The position numbers were made by a program, and so were the translations under genes. This document shows, in pieces, positions 51,206 to 60,242 of a DNA stretch of 64,000 nt. Each line of letters starts with the position of its first letter. The first letter of the stretch is position 1. The notes under the pieces were generated by a model. That model was given only the letters and a program-made list of their open reading frames with translations. It made no database searches and was not told the origin of the DNA. This stretch comes from Edaphobacillus lindanitolerans (lineage in GTDB: Bacteria > Bacillota > Bacilli > Bacillales_A > Planococcaceae): NCBI RefSeq assembly GCF_900156305.1, contig NZ_FTPL01000004.1, positions 62,001-126,000 of the forward strand, in the 5' to 3' direction.

Positions 51206-51952
51206 ATGAATCACCAGAGCGGCATCAATAAAAAGGCCTGGGAATACCGGGCGTATGAGTTTTGGGAAAAGAGAGACGGAACACCAAGGGAGAAGGCCGG
51301 AAAAATCCTGGAGGATCCGAAGGGGAGTCTAAAGAAGCACCGACACTATTTTGAGGAGATCAACGGATTGAAGGTAGCGAATGTCTGCGGATCGAACGGA
51401 CGGAAGGCGGTTCCGCTGTCCGTCTTGGGTGCGGAAGTGACAGTGTTTGATATCTCGGAGGAAAACCGGAAGTATGCGCTCGAATTGGCGGAGTGCGCCA
51501 ATACTTCGATCGATTACGTTGTCGGAGATATTTATGACCTGAACGTTGATCGATACAGAGAAGGCTTTGATGTCCTTTATCTCGAGGGCGGGGTGTTGCA
51601 CTACTTCCATGACATTGAACGATTCATGGGCATCTTGTTTTCGATTTTACAGCCGGGCGGGAGGATGATCCTGAGCGACTATCATCCGTTTGGAAGATGC
51701 ATCGGTGCGGATTCAACTTATCAGCCTGTTTACTTTGACGGGACCTTGCGCCAAGGGGATGTGGCCTACAAACAATTTTTTGATGAAGACGAACAACCAG
51801 ACTTCCCGGATGTCTCGATCCGGCATTTTACACTCAGTGAAATCTTGAATGCGGTCATCCGCTCCGGTTTCAAAATCGAAGAATTCACAAAGCACAGGGG
51901 ATGGACAGGCGAAAACCTGCCTTGGGAATTTACTGTGCTGGCCAGCAAATAA
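51206..51952 (+). CDS. Class I SAM-dependent methyltransferase
   Basis: 248 residues: glycine-poor motif I VANVCGSNGRKAVPLSVLGA, acidic end of strand 2 VTVFDISEENRKYAL, DYVVGDIYDL and ILQPGGRMILSDYHPF. Small-molecule methyltransferase of unknown substrate. Start at 51206 with GGGGGAG upstream, 31 codons inside a longer frame whose N-terminus is Cys-rich but lacks a site. Confidence 0.83.
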   Translation: MNHQSGINKKAWEYRAYEFWEKRDGTPREKAGKILEDPKGSLKKHRHYFEEINGLKVANVCGSNGRKAVPLSVLGAEVTVFDISEENRKYALELAECANTSIDYVVGDIYDLNVDRYREGFDVLYLEGGVLHYFHDIERFMGILFSILQPGGRMILSDYHPFGRCIGADSTYQPVYFDGTLRQGDVAYKQFFDEDEQPDFPDVSIRHFTLSEILNAVIRSGFKIEEFTKHRGWTGENLPWEFTVLASK

Positions 51953-52009
51953 CGGGCTCCGCGGATCTCCGGGGGACGGAGCAGATGCGGAACAGGGAGG
52001 AAGTGGAGG

Positions 52010-52501
52010 ATGCAGCTGCAAGTCAAAGGGATGGAAGAAGACTTTGCAAAAGAAATTCTGGGCTGGAGATACGAAGAGCCGTATGACTTTTATAACAATG
52101 AGGCAACAGAAGAAGAGATTGCGGAACTCCTGGATGGATCCTATCGGGTCTTGCTGAATGAAGGAGCCGTGTTCGGTTTCTTCTGCACCGGGGCATCGGC
52201 ACGCATTCCGGCGGGTGAACAACAGGGCGTCTACGGCGAAAATGTTCTAGACATGGGCCTTGGGATGTCCCCTGATCACACGGGAAAAGGACTGGGATAT
52301 GACTTTTGTTCTTTTATCATGGACTACATAAGTGAGCGCAATCAGGGGATGGCCATCCGACTATCTGTTGCCGCCTTCAACAAGCGGGCCATCCGCCTGT
52401 ACGAAAATCTGGGGTTCTCGGTTAGGGACCGCTTTGCCACCGACACGGCAGAGTTCATGACGATGGTTAAAGAAGCGGGGCAAATCAAATATAAAGGATG
52501 A
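52010..52501 (+). CDS. GNAT acetyltransferase
   Basis: 163 residues: LDMGLGMSPDHTGKGLGYDF holds the acetyl-CoA loop and FNKRAIRLYENLGFSVRDRF the C-terminal block. Preceded by GGAAGTGGAGG at the ATG. Four bases ahead of the next acetyltransferase gene, so cotranscribed. Confidence 0.85.
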   Translation: MQLQVKGMEEDFAKEILGWRYEEPYDFYNNEATEEEIAELLDGSYRVLLNEGAVFGFFCTGASARIPAGEQQGVYGENVLDMGLGMSPDHTGKGLGYDFCSFIMDYISERNQGMAIRLSVAAFNKRAIRLYENLGFSVRDRFATDTAEFMTMVKEAGQIKYKG

Positions 52502-52505
52502 TTGG

Positions 52506-52937
52506 ATGAAGATCAGAGCAAACAAGGAAACAGAAATCGATCAACTCGTCGGCATTTGGTATGAGGGCTCGTTGACCGCGCATGACTTTATCGACAAAAG
52601 CTATTGGGAGACGCATCGGCAAGAGATGAAAGAAAAGTATATCCCCATGTCCGAGACGTACGTGGCCAGCGTAGGACAGGATGTTGTCGGCTTCGTCTCC
52701 ATGCTGGATCATTATCTGGCCGCCTTATTCGTCGATGTGAAGCATCAGGGTGAAGGCTACGGAAAAGGACTGCTGGATTTTATAAAAGGTCAGAAAGAAA
52801 GCATCGAATTAAAGGTGTACAAAAAGAATTCCAAGGCTGTTGGATTCTATTTGAAAAACGGGTTTGCCATCAAGGAAGAGTCCGTGGACGAACAGACGTC
52901 AGAAGTAGAATTCCTGATGGAGTGGAAAAAGGGGTAA
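52506..52937 (+). CDS. GNAT acetyltransferase (YiaC/PhnO-like)
   Basis: 143 residues: MKIRANKETEIDQLVGIWYE, acetyl-CoA loop VDVKHQGEGYGKGLLDFI and VGFYLKNGFAIKEES. Compact single-domain enzyme; substrate unknown. Follows the previous GNAT at four bases. Confidence 0.87.
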   Translation: MKIRANKETEIDQLVGIWYEGSLTAHDFIDKSYWETHRQEMKEKYIPMSETYVASVGQDVVGFVSMLDHYLAALFVDVKHQGEGYGKGLLDFIKGQKESIELKVYKKNSKAVGFYLKNGFAIKEESVDEQTSEVEFLMEWKKG

Positions 52938-53100
52938 GCATCACGATCCTGTTTAAAAACGGAGGTGTTGAATGGAGATCAGGGAAGCGACGCCAGGGGA
53001 TGCTTTCATCAATAAAAAATATTTAGATAAGTCATGCTCCTTCTCGTATAATATCGGTAGTCCTGTTTTTCGATATCATACGGTTCAAGGAGTTTTTTCT

Positions 53101-54036
53101 ATGCTCTCAAGCATTATTTCCCGTATCATCATCTGGTTCTTGTCATTCGCTCTGCTGTTGCTTTTGTTGCTCGTTCCGATGGATACCGTATTTGTGGAGG
53201 GAAGGGGCGGCTCCTTCATGGGGGCGACGTATGACTACCAAGTTGCCCGGCACGTTGAAAACATCAAAACCTTTTTCACGTATATCCGGGAGACGGGCGG
53301 GCTTGGAACCGATGAAGCGGGGGATCCGATCATGGCCAAGATCCTGACCGTTTTTCTCCGCAGCCTGCTCATCTTCCTTCCGGCCATTGTGATCGGCTTT
53401 TTTCTCGGCATCACAAAAGGGATTTTCGACTTCAAGAATCGAAAGTCCAAACGGAAACTGCTCGGCCAGCCGGTGACGATCGGACTGTTGTCCATTCCGG
53501 ACATCGTCATCATCGTTTCCATTCAGTTGGCTGTGATCTTCCTGTACCGTCATGGTCTGGTTGACATCAGCCTGTATGGCCATGACCGGCTGGAGAATGT
53601 CCTGATGAACATCCTCTACTTATCCATTTATCCGGTCATGTTCATCTCGAACATTACATATAAAACGCTGGAGGCGGAGCAGGGGCTCGATTATGTGCGG
53701 ACCGCCCGTTCCAAAGGGACAGGAGAACTGAAGGTCTTGTATATCCACATGCTAAAAAACGGCATGCCGAAAATCCTCTCTCACTCCAATACAATGGTGC
53801 TGTACACTTTGTCGAACCTCTTCATCGTGGAAGTGTTCACCGAGTACAGAGGAGCCGCCTTTTATATGTATCACACACTCGGAAGTGCGACCGAGTTTTA
53901 TGTCGGTGCACTCTTCACGCCCGATACCATCGCCCAGATCGGTTATGTTTTCTTATTCACCTTGGTGATCCTTTTCTTCAATATTGTGTCCGGAGTGGCG
54001 CGCGCGAAGGTTACCTTGCGGGAGGGAAGCCGATGA
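53101..54036 (+). CDS. DppB/OppB-like ABC permease (second pair)
   Basis: 311 residues, clearly paralogous to the protein at 10432-11376: both share VFVEG after helix 1, SIPDIVIIV/SVPDIVIIV, SLYGHD/ELYGHE, and the coupling loop DYVRTARSKGTGELKVLYIH. The start at 53101 (MLSSIISRIIIWFLSF) has AAGGAG upstream; a longer in-frame ATG at 52972 has its own AGGTG but adds 43 residues unlike the paralogue. TATAAT lies at 53060. Coupled to the next gene by ATGA overlap. Confidence 0.85.
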   Translation: MLSSIISRIIIWFLSFALLLLLLLVPMDTVFVEGRGGSFMGATYDYQVARHVENIKTFFTYIRETGGLGTDEAGDPIMAKILTVFLRSLLIFLPAIVIGFFLGITKGIFDFKNRKSKRKLLGQPVTIGLLSIPDIVIIVSIQLAVIFLYRHGLVDISLYGHDRLENVLMNILYLSIYPVMFISNITYKTLEAEQGLDYVRTARSKGTGELKVLYIHMLKNGMPKILSHSNTMVLYTLSNLFIVEVFTEYRGAAFYMYHTLGSATEFYVGALFTPDTIAQIGYVFLFTLVILFFNIVSGVARAKVTLREGSR

Positions 54037-54926
54037 ACCGGATACTGTTGACCGGTATTGTGATGACCGGCATTGTCCTGCTGGCGGTATTATTTGGCCC
54101 TTCTTTGCCGCTTGTGGACAAATCGATGGATCAAAACCTGGTTGTGCGGGATTCTGATGGCGCGCTTCTGGTTCCGCCAATTCCGCCGTCAGATGAATTT
54201 TTGATCGGCACGGACCGGAAAGGGGTGGACTTGTGGTCGAGACTGATGGTCGGGGCGAGGGAGACATTTTATATTCTCGGTGTCATTCTGGCTGTTCGTT
54301 TATTCGCTGCTCTTCTCCTCTCGATCGGCGCCTTCTACTCGAAGGGCCTTCGCCTGTTGATGGACGGATGGAACGCGGTGTTCTCATTCATGCCGACCAT
54401 CTTCATCATTTTAATCCTGCTGGCGGTTCCCGGTGTCATGTTCTCTGACTACCGGTCGTTTTGGGTCCTGATCATTTTAGCCGCAGTGGAAGTCGGCAGA
54501 CTCGCCTTGATCTTCTATGAAAATATGGAATACCAGCGGAGGCAGACCTATATGGAAGCGGCCGTTGCCAACGGGGGAGGCCGATGGACGCTGTTCAGAA
54601 ATTATTATTGGCCGTCTCTCGTGAGGGAACTGGTCATCACCGCCCCCATGGAAGCCGGCCGCACGATGTTTCTCCTCGTGCAGCTCGGCGTCATCGGCAT
54701 CTATGTCAACCAGCAGTTCTTCTCCCAATTGGACAGAAGCTACCGGGCCGTGGAAATGTCCGACGCCTGGCCGGTGCTTCTGGGCAATCTGAGGCAGGAT
54801 ATCTACTCGGCTCCTTGGATCCCGATCGCTGCATTGATCGCCATGACCTTTTCGATCCTGGGATTCTATATTCTCGCCGAAGGGCTGAAGAAGCGCCAGG
54901 CCATGAAGAGGCGGATCCAATCATGA
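54033..54926 (+). CDS. DppC/OppC-like ABC permease (second pair)
   Basis: 297 residues, paralogue of the protein at 11373-12272: FLIGTDRKGVDLWSRLMVGA, GWNAVFSFMPTIFIILILLA and the coupling loop YMEAAVANGGGRWTLFRNYY correspond. Both members end with a helix rich in Phe/Leu and a basic tail. Again neither an ATPase nor a solute-binding gene is adjacent. Confidence 0.85.
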   Translation: MNRILLTGIVMTGIVLLAVLFGPSLPLVDKSMDQNLVVRDSDGALLVPPIPPSDEFLIGTDRKGVDLWSRLMVGARETFYILGVILAVRLFAALLLSIGAFYSKGLRLLMDGWNAVFSFMPTIFIILILLAVPGVMFSDYRSFWVLIILAAVEVGRLALIFYENMEYQRRQTYMEAAVANGGGRWTLFRNYYWPSLVRELVITAPMEAGRTMFLLVQLGVIGIYVNQQFFSQLDRSYRAVEMSDAWPVLLGNLRQDIYSAPWIPIAALIAMTFSILGFYILAEGLKKRQAMKRRIQS

Positions 54927-55079
54927 AGGGCGGGTTCACCGCGCAATCATCACGTACCCTCTTAACTGCTTAATACAGGCGGTGAACCGGCCACAAGAGG
55001 GACAGAAATTTCCCGTGCAGTGAAACTTTTCAGATAATTATCCGTAATTCAGTAAAGCAGAAATAAGGAGGCGGCGGAA

Positions 55080-55418
55080 GTGAGGAACAATCCTCAAGAT
55101 GATTGTGTGGTCGCAAACAACAAAGGGGAGCTGCTCATGGCCCTGGATGAAAAGCGGTCCTTTATCTTGATCCCAAAGCCATTCAAAGACGAGTTCTTGA
55201 AAAACACCCAATTGCCCATGTCAGAGACGGAGAAGATGGGGTTCGAACTGGGATTCCTCGGCGGAGCCAACCTGATCAGCAGTCCTTTGTATCATTTGAT
55301 CAATTGGCTCAGCAAAGACAGCAAGGAACAAAAGCGGATTGACAGCAAAATCCGCAAGTACGTCATCAAAACGCATGATGAAGACCTGCTATTGTCCTTA
55401 CGGCAACTCGATTATTGA
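55080..55418 (+). CDS. Hypothetical protein
   Basis: 112 residues from a GTG start with AGGAGGCGGCGG upstream. Mixed helical sequence with a Gly-rich segment (ELGFLGGANLISSPL) and a Lys-rich C-terminal half (KEQKRIDSKIRKYVIK). No family recognised. Confidence 0.65.
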   Translation: MRNNPQDDCVVANNKGELLMALDEKRSFILIPKPFKDEFLKNTQLPMSETEKMGFELGFLGGANLISSPLYHLINWLSKDSKEQKRIDSKIRKYVIKTHDEDLLLSLRQLDY

Positions 55419-55467
55419 TGAGGGCATCAGATTTGGTAAGCGTTCGGACAGATGGGAGTCAGGATAG

Positions 55468-56001
55468 ATGAGAATTTTCATTGAAAAGTTGAAAGCCGCA
55501 GATGCGGAAAGCTTATATACCTTTGAAATTGAAAATAGAACGTTCTTTGAAGAAATGGTACCGACCAGAGGGGATGACTATTACAAACCCGAAGTTTTTA
55601 AAGCAAGGCATGCATCTCTTCTTGCGGAACAAGCCGAGGGAACCTCCTTGTTTTACTTGATCAAGGATGAAGGGGGTTCTATTCTTGGAAGAATGAATTT
55701 AACGGATATCCATCAGTACGGTAAAGCCGGTGACCTCGGCTATAGGGTAGGGCAAAACTACACCGGAAAAGGTGTGGCTAAGAACGCGTTGAAATTATTA
55801 TTGGAAACGATTGATGAGTTGGATGTTGAAGAAGTTAGGGCAAAAACAACGACCAATAATATAGCATCTCAAAAGGTATTGGAGCAAAACGGATTTAGGC
55901 GGACAGAAACCGGTGATGATGAATTTGAAATGAATGGCCAGATGTGTAAGTTTGTTCATTATACATGGACCAATAGGCAAGCTAATCAAACGGGCGCTTA
56001 A
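55468..56001 (+). CDS. GNAT acetyltransferase, RimJ/RimL type
   Basis: 177 residues: LGRMNLTDIHQYGKAGDLGY, acetyl-CoA loop VGQNYTGKGVAKNALKLLLE and NIASQKVLEQNGFRRTE, the layout of ribosomal-protein N-terminal acetylases. AT-richer than neighbours. Ends at 56001, followed by another GNAT. Confidence 0.87.
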   Translation: MRIFIEKLKAADAESLYTFEIENRTFFEEMVPTRGDDYYKPEVFKARHASLLAEQAEGTSLFYLIKDEGGSILGRMNLTDIHQYGKAGDLGYRVGQNYTGKGVAKNALKLLLETIDELDVEEVRAKTTTNNIASQKVLEQNGFRRTETGDDEFEMNGQMCKFVHYTWTNRQANQTGA

Positions 56002-56048
56002 ATATATTTGAAGTATCCATTTAACATCATGATTTAGGTTCATCACCG

Positions 56049-56558
56049 TTGAAAGAAGTGAGCATCCTGGATAATTTGATCAGACCCTACCAGATGAAAG
56101 ACATACCGTTCTTATGGGAAATGCTCTACCAGTCCATCTATGTTCCGGAAGGCCATCAGGCACCCGGCAGAGAGATACTTAAAGAGCCGGATATAAAGAA
56201 ATACATGAAAAACTGGGGCGGTGTCCATGACCACGCCTTCATCGCTTCGGACGAGGAAAGTCATCCGATGGGGGCTGTGTGGATAAGGATCCTGAACGGT
56301 GCAGATGCGGGATATGGGTTTATAGATGACACCACGCCCGAGCTCGGCATGGCAATCATGCCCCTCCACAGGGGGAAAGGGATCGGAAAACGCTTGCTGT
56401 CACAGATGGTCGATTATGCCCGCTCCCATGGATATCGGGCTTTATCCTTGAGCGTTGATCCCCTCAACATCGCCGCATTGCGCCTGTACGAAAAGTCCGG
56501 GTTCAAGAAAGTCTATCAAGATGACGGCGGATCCTGGACAATGAAAATCGATTTGTAA
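56049..56558 (+). CDS. GNAT acetyltransferase
   Basis: 169 residues: IRPYQMKDIPFLWEML at the start, acetyl-CoA loop MPLHRGKGIGKRLLSQMVDY, and LNIAALRLYEKSGFKKVYQ. The exact start is uncertain: TTG at 56049, GTG at 56058 or TTG at 56076 (MIRPYQ...), none with a strong ribosome site. Confidence 0.83.
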   Translation: MKEVSILDNLIRPYQMKDIPFLWEMLYQSIYVPEGHQAPGREILKEPDIKKYMKNWGGVHDHAFIASDEESHPMGAVWIRILNGADAGYGFIDDTTPELGMAIMPLHRGKGIGKRLLSQMVDYARSHGYRALSLSVDPLNIAALRLYEKSGFKKVYQDDGGSWTMKIDL

Positions 56559-56649
56559 CACAGATGATTGCATGAGGAAAATCTTAAAGGTATGAACAGA
56601 CCCACTTGGAGAAACGGCGTTAGGTTCGGACATTGGGGAGGGGCGCTGT

Positions 56650-56937
56650 ATGGATGATCCAAGGGGATTTGAGGATGTCCCGTTTGGGAAAAGCATAAGT
56701 TATGAGCACTTTTTATTTTATTTGGAACAGGGCAGGGAAATTGAATTTGTTTATCAGGCGAAAGAGTATTTTATTTCTCGTTCCTTGGAAGGAAGGGCTG
56801 TATGGGATGGGAAGACAAAGTTAGGCGAGTGTTCCGGGGAGTCCCATCAAGACATTGTCCATATCATTAGAATAGACGGCGTCTCTTTAACAGACCTGAT
56901 TAACCAAAATCAGATTAAAATCAGCACAGTTTTTTAA
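56650..56937 (+). CDS. Hypothetical protein
   Basis: 95 residues, GGGGAGGGG before the ATG. Starts MDDPRGFEDVPFGKSISYEH; mixed alpha/beta with EIEFVYQAKEYFISRS in the middle. No family recognised. Confidence 0.65.
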   Translation: MDDPRGFEDVPFGKSISYEHFLFYLEQGREIEFVYQAKEYFISRSLEGRAVWDGKTKLGECSGESHQDIVHIIRIDGVSLTDLINQNQIKISTVF

Positions 56938-56969
56938 AGTGATCATCCAAGTGTAACAGGGAAGAGCAG

Positions 56970-56995
56970 AAGGGCAGCAGTCGCTGTCCTTTTTT
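56970..56995 (+). terminator. Intrinsic terminator
   Basis: AGGGCAGC/GCTGTCCT stem and six T, the same stem as the terminator at 6120-6144. Confidence 0.75.
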
Positions 56996-57053
56996 ATTTT
57001 CGCTGAAATGATCGGTCGCGCAGGGAGTGAAATCAGGCATGGTTTGCTGAATC

Positions 57054-57083
57054 AAAAAAGCACCCGGAGCGGGTGCGGGTGCT
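57054..57083 (-). terminator. Intrinsic terminator of the P450 gene
   Basis: On the minus strand GCACCCG/CGGGTGC and a run of six T. Confidence 0.82.
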
Positions 57084-57087
57084 GCCT

Positions 57088-58287
57088 TCAATTCCCCGGC
57101 ACGACAGGCAGTTCTTTCACGCCTCTCACAATCATGCCGGGCCGCCATTCCAGCTCGTCCGGATCCGCATGCAATCGGCAGTCGGGGAAGCGGCTGAAGA
57201 AACCGCTGATCGCGATTTCTCCCTCCAGACGGGCGAGGGGGGCGCCGAGGCACGTATGGATGCCGAAGCCGAAGGCGAGATGGACACTTTTCTTTCTTGT
57301 GATGTCGAAGACGTCCGGGTCGTCGAACTTGTCCGGATCCCGGTCAGCGGAGTTGAGGATGACGATGACGAGGTCGCCTTTGGCCATCTTCCGTCCCCCG
57401 AACTCCAGGTCTTCTCCGGCCCATCTGGACGTGCTGTACTCCACCGGGCCGTTGAACCGGAGGATTTCCTCGATCGCCTTCTTGATGAGACCGGGCTGTT
57501 CCCTGAGCTGCTCCAGCTGACGCGGGTGCTCCAGCAGGGCGAGGACCCCGTTGCCGATCAGGTTCACCGTCGTCTCGTGCCCGGCGATAATGAGCAGGGA
57601 GACGACGCCGTACAGCTCCTGCTCGGTCAGCTGGTCGCCCTGTTCTTCTGCGATGATGAGCCGGCTGATCAAGTCGTCCGACGGGTTTGCCCTCAGCTCG
57701 GCAAAGCGCCTTCCGAGATACTCCGTGAACGCCTGCATATGCTCGCCGATGTTTTCGGCGTATGCTCCGTTTGATCCTTCGATCATCGTGTTGGACCAGA
57801 TCCTGAAATTGTCCCGGTCCTCGGCGGGGATGCCGAGGATTTCACAGATGACGATGATCGGCAGCGGGAAGGCAAAGTCGTCGATGAGATCAATCGTGTC
57901 CTTTCCTTGCATGTCGTCGAGCAGCTCATCCGTGATCTCCTGGATCCGGCCCTGCATGGCGGAAATCATTTTCGGGGTGAATGCACTGGAGACGAGCTGG
58001 CGCAGCCGCTTATGCTCCGGCATGTCCGCGAACAGCATGTTCTGGGTGAAGATGCTTTTGTATTCCGGAGAGCCTCCGTATAGCTTCGAAAAATCCTTGA
58101 TGAATCTCGGGTCTCTCAGTGCATCGACGGCCTCTTCATAGCGGGTGATGAACCAGGCATAATTTCCGTCGGGCAGGAGCTTCCGGAAGACCGGCTCTTT
58201 TTCTCGGAGCGCCGCATAGGCGGGATAGGGATCTTTTCTGAATGCGTCCGTGAACATCGACTCTTTGATGGATTCCATGGAGCTCAT
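57088..58287 (-). CDS. Cytochrome P450 (CYP107-like)
   Basis: 399-residue soluble bacterial P450. I-helix oxygen-binding motif LIIAGHETTVN, K-helix E-I-L-R, and heme loop FGFGIHTCLGAPLARLEG with the Cys ligand; all intact. Typical of CYP107-type hydroxylases of polyketides, macrolides or fatty acids, but the substrate is unknown and no ferredoxin gene is nearby. Start at 58287 (MSSMESIKESMF) with GGAGGAG. The 58288-58652 gap holds no supported gene. Confidence 0.92.
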   Translation of the reverse strand: MSSMESIKESMFTDAFRKDPYPAYAALREKEPVFRKLLPDGNYAWFITRYEEAVDALRDPRFIKDFSKLYGGSPEYKSIFTQNMLFADMPEHKRLRQLVSSAFTPKMISAMQGRIQEITDELLDDMQGKDTIDLIDDFAFPLPIIVICEILGIPAEDRDNFRIWSNTMIEGSNGAYAENIGEHMQAFTEYLGRRFAELRANPSDDLISRLIIAEEQGDQLTEQELYGVVSLLIIAGHETTVNLIGNGVLALLEHPRQLEQLREQPGLIKKAIEEILRFNGPVEYSTSRWAGEDLEFGGRKMAKGDLVIVILNSADRDPDKFDDPDVFDITRKKSVHLAFGFGIHTCLGAPLARLEGEIAISGFFSRFPDCRLHADPDELEWRPGMIVRGVKELPVVPGN

Positions 58288-58652
58288 GTTTTTCTCCTCC
58301 TCTACGCATTTCCGGCGGTATCTTAATCCGTTCCCTTTCGATGCCGCCCCTAATCTGCGGGAAGCGGCAACCATGCTGCATAGCCTGCATCTAGCTGTCC
58401 TCAGTTGGTTTCTGGCTTTTGATCTTGCGCCGTCGTTGAGAAGAATTACAAAGGGACTTGTGATCAGGCTTTTTTAGGCACAAGAGAGACGCTAAAGGGC
58501 ATGCTCGTCCATTAGCATCTTGGGGATCTCAGGCCTCTCTAATGAACAAAGAGCCGGATTTCATTTTATTGGATGTGGATTTACTTATCAGGGGCCATGA
58601 GAGGTTGGGGAGTACTGTGTTTCAATCTGTGGTATGAGTGGACGGAGCCGGA

Positions 58653-58913
58653 TTATTGATTTTTCATTTCGTCCACGAATTGCTTGGCATCAATCATCGA
58701 CATGCCTGTTGTCTCTCTCAAAAACTTCACGGTTTTGATGTCCCCGACCGTGTTGATTTTTTCTCGTACCAATTTGATCAGCTCTTGATCTTTTTCATAG
58801 GGCAGGGTTCGTTTGTTCTCTTCTCGCAATGTCTTGATTCTCTTGGATTGGCCAAATACGATGAACAACAATCCAATGTTGATGATCAGTGAAGCGAACA
58901 AGGGGAGTCCCAT
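58653..58913 (-). CDS. Membrane-anchored protein with L7/L12-like C-terminal domain
   Basis: 86 residues: one N-terminal helix (LFASLIINIGLLFIVFG), a charged linker, then IKTVKFLRETTGMSMIDAKQ, which resembles the C-terminal helix-strand motif of ribosomal L7/L12. Such small proteins with a membrane anchor occur in several Firmicutes; role unknown. Confidence 0.72.
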   Translation of the reverse strand: MGLPLFASLIINIGLLFIVFGQSKRIKTLREENKRTLPYEKDQELIKLVREKINTVGDIKTVKFLRETTGMSMIDAKQFVDEMKNQ

Positions 58914-59151
58914 AAAATCAAACCCTTTCTTTTTCGATTGGAAAGTCAGATTGACTCATTGTTAGTGTATACGGTCTGGATCTTTAAACGGTTTCGGTTT
59001 CCGCCTTTCTTGATGTCTACCCTGCCGACTGGCTACTATTTCACTCTGCCGATTCGGCACGGCCTTTAATCCAGCCGGAGCCGGCTTCCATCCCACATAG
59101 CCTGCGGCCGGATCACATACATATAGCTATCCTCAGTGAAGGAAGGGATCA

Positions 59152-59862
59152 ATGACGCCCATCTGGATCACAGGTTTTGCGACGACGTTTGTGGGCGCGG
59201 GGATCGGCGGACTCATCTCGATCCTGATGAATGGATACAGGAGAAGCACGGGGACTCTTTACGCGGCCTGTGCAGGGGCGATCCTCGGGATGATGGGGTT
59301 TGAAATCGTTCCTGAAGTTCTCGAGTACGGCGGCTGGGCAACGGTTGCCGCAGGTTTTCTGGCCGGACTCTTCCTCTTCTGGATGATCCATCTCGTTTTC
59401 CATTTTCCGACCCGACCATCCGGCCGAAAGACCGACAAGCCGGTTTTTTTGTTGACGCTCGCCATCATCATTCATAACTTTCCGATCGGCATCATGATGG
59501 CTGCCGGCGATCCGGTCGAGATGAGCGCTTCGCTGATGCAGACTCTCGTCCTGCATAACGTTCCGGAAGGCATGATCCTGTTCATGCCGCTTGTGGCCGC
59601 GGGATTGAAGTTCGTGGCGATGTTCATGATTACGTTCCTGATCGCTTTTCCCGTCGGGGCAGGGGCGGTTTTCGGAGAAATGCTCGGACTCCAGCATGAG
59701 CGGCTGTCCGCATTTTTGATCAGCCTGTCGGTCGGGATGATCTACCGGATCGCCACGAAGGAAATCTATCCGGAGGCTGTCCGGCTGTCGTCAAACGCTT
59801 ACAGCCTGTTCGTCGCCGTCGTCTCTTTCCTGCTGATGGGGCTGTTCCTTCTTTGGGTATAG
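59152..59862 (+). CDS. ZIP family divalent metal transporter
   Basis: 236-residue ZIP-type permease (zinc/iron/manganese). The metal-binding helices carry IIIHNFPIGIMMA and LVLHNVPEGMILF, the HNxPxG and HNxPEG motifs, and the central His loop is short and basic (PTRPSGRKTDKP). Predicted eight helices. AAGGAAGG precedes the ATG. Direction is usually uptake. Confidence 0.9.
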   Translation: MTPIWITGFATTFVGAGIGGLISILMNGYRRSTGTLYAACAGAILGMMGFEIVPEVLEYGGWATVAAGFLAGLFLFWMIHLVFHFPTRPSGRKTDKPVFLLTLAIIIHNFPIGIMMAAGDPVEMSASLMQTLVLHNVPEGMILFMPLVAAGLKFVAMFMITFLIAFPVGAGAVFGEMLGLQHERLSAFLISLSVGMIYRIATKEIYPEAVRLSSNAYSLFVAVVSFLLMGLFLLWV

Positions 59863-59903
59863 CCGCCAGGCGATACGGCAAATGGCCCGGACACAAACGA
59901 AGA

Positions 59904-59951
59904 CGGTGCCGGCATCCGGATAATCCCGGTTGGCGGCACCGCTTTGATTTG
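59904..59951. terminator. Hairpin between convergent genes, probable terminator
   Basis: CGGTGCCG/CGGCACCG stem with a long loop and modest T richness on both sides. Confidence 0.5.
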
Positions 59952-59955
59952 GTGT

Positions 59956-60126
59956 TCAGAAGGAATCAAACAAACGGCCGATGGACCTGGCGCCGAACTG
60001 CAGCGCCATCCAGACGAGCCGCAGCGGCCAGAGGAACAGCTGGGGGAACCAGGACAGGATTTCCAGCAGGGCATCGGTGAGGCGGAATCCGGTCCCGGGC
60101 CCGTTCTTTCGTCTCTTCTGCTTCAT
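59956..60126 (-). CDS. Small basic membrane-associated protein
   Basis: 56 residues, MKQKRRKNGPGTGFRLTDAL then LLEILSWFPQLFLWPLRLVW and a basic/aromatic tail ending RLFDSF. One amphipathic hydrophobic helix with three Trp. AGGAGGCTCGGG lies nine bases before the ATG, a good site. No family recognised; the basic start suggests membrane-surface binding. Confidence 0.7.
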   Translation of the reverse strand: MKQKRRKNGPGTGFRLTDALLEILSWFPQLFLWPLRLVWMALQFGARSIGRLFDSF

Positions 60127-60198
60127 CGTTCCCGAGCCTCCTGTAGTTGGTGGTCCTCTGTATACGGGAGAAGGATGGATAAGTTCCGAAAGCCTTGC

Positions 60199-60236
60199 AA
60201 AAAAACGCCGACATGGATCGTCAGGCGGTTTTTTGT
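60199..60236. terminator. Terminator of the enoyl-CoA hydratase gene
   Basis: CGCC..GAC/GTC..GGCG stem flanked by A and T runs; serves minus-strand transcription. Confidence 0.7.
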
Positions 60237-60242
60237 GCTTTT

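Noticed and set aside
52972-53100. Longer N-terminus for the DppB-like protein from an ATG with AGGTG
   Set aside because: The extra 43 residues have no counterpart in the paralogue, and a better placed AAGGAG and a TATAAT lie just before the chosen start.
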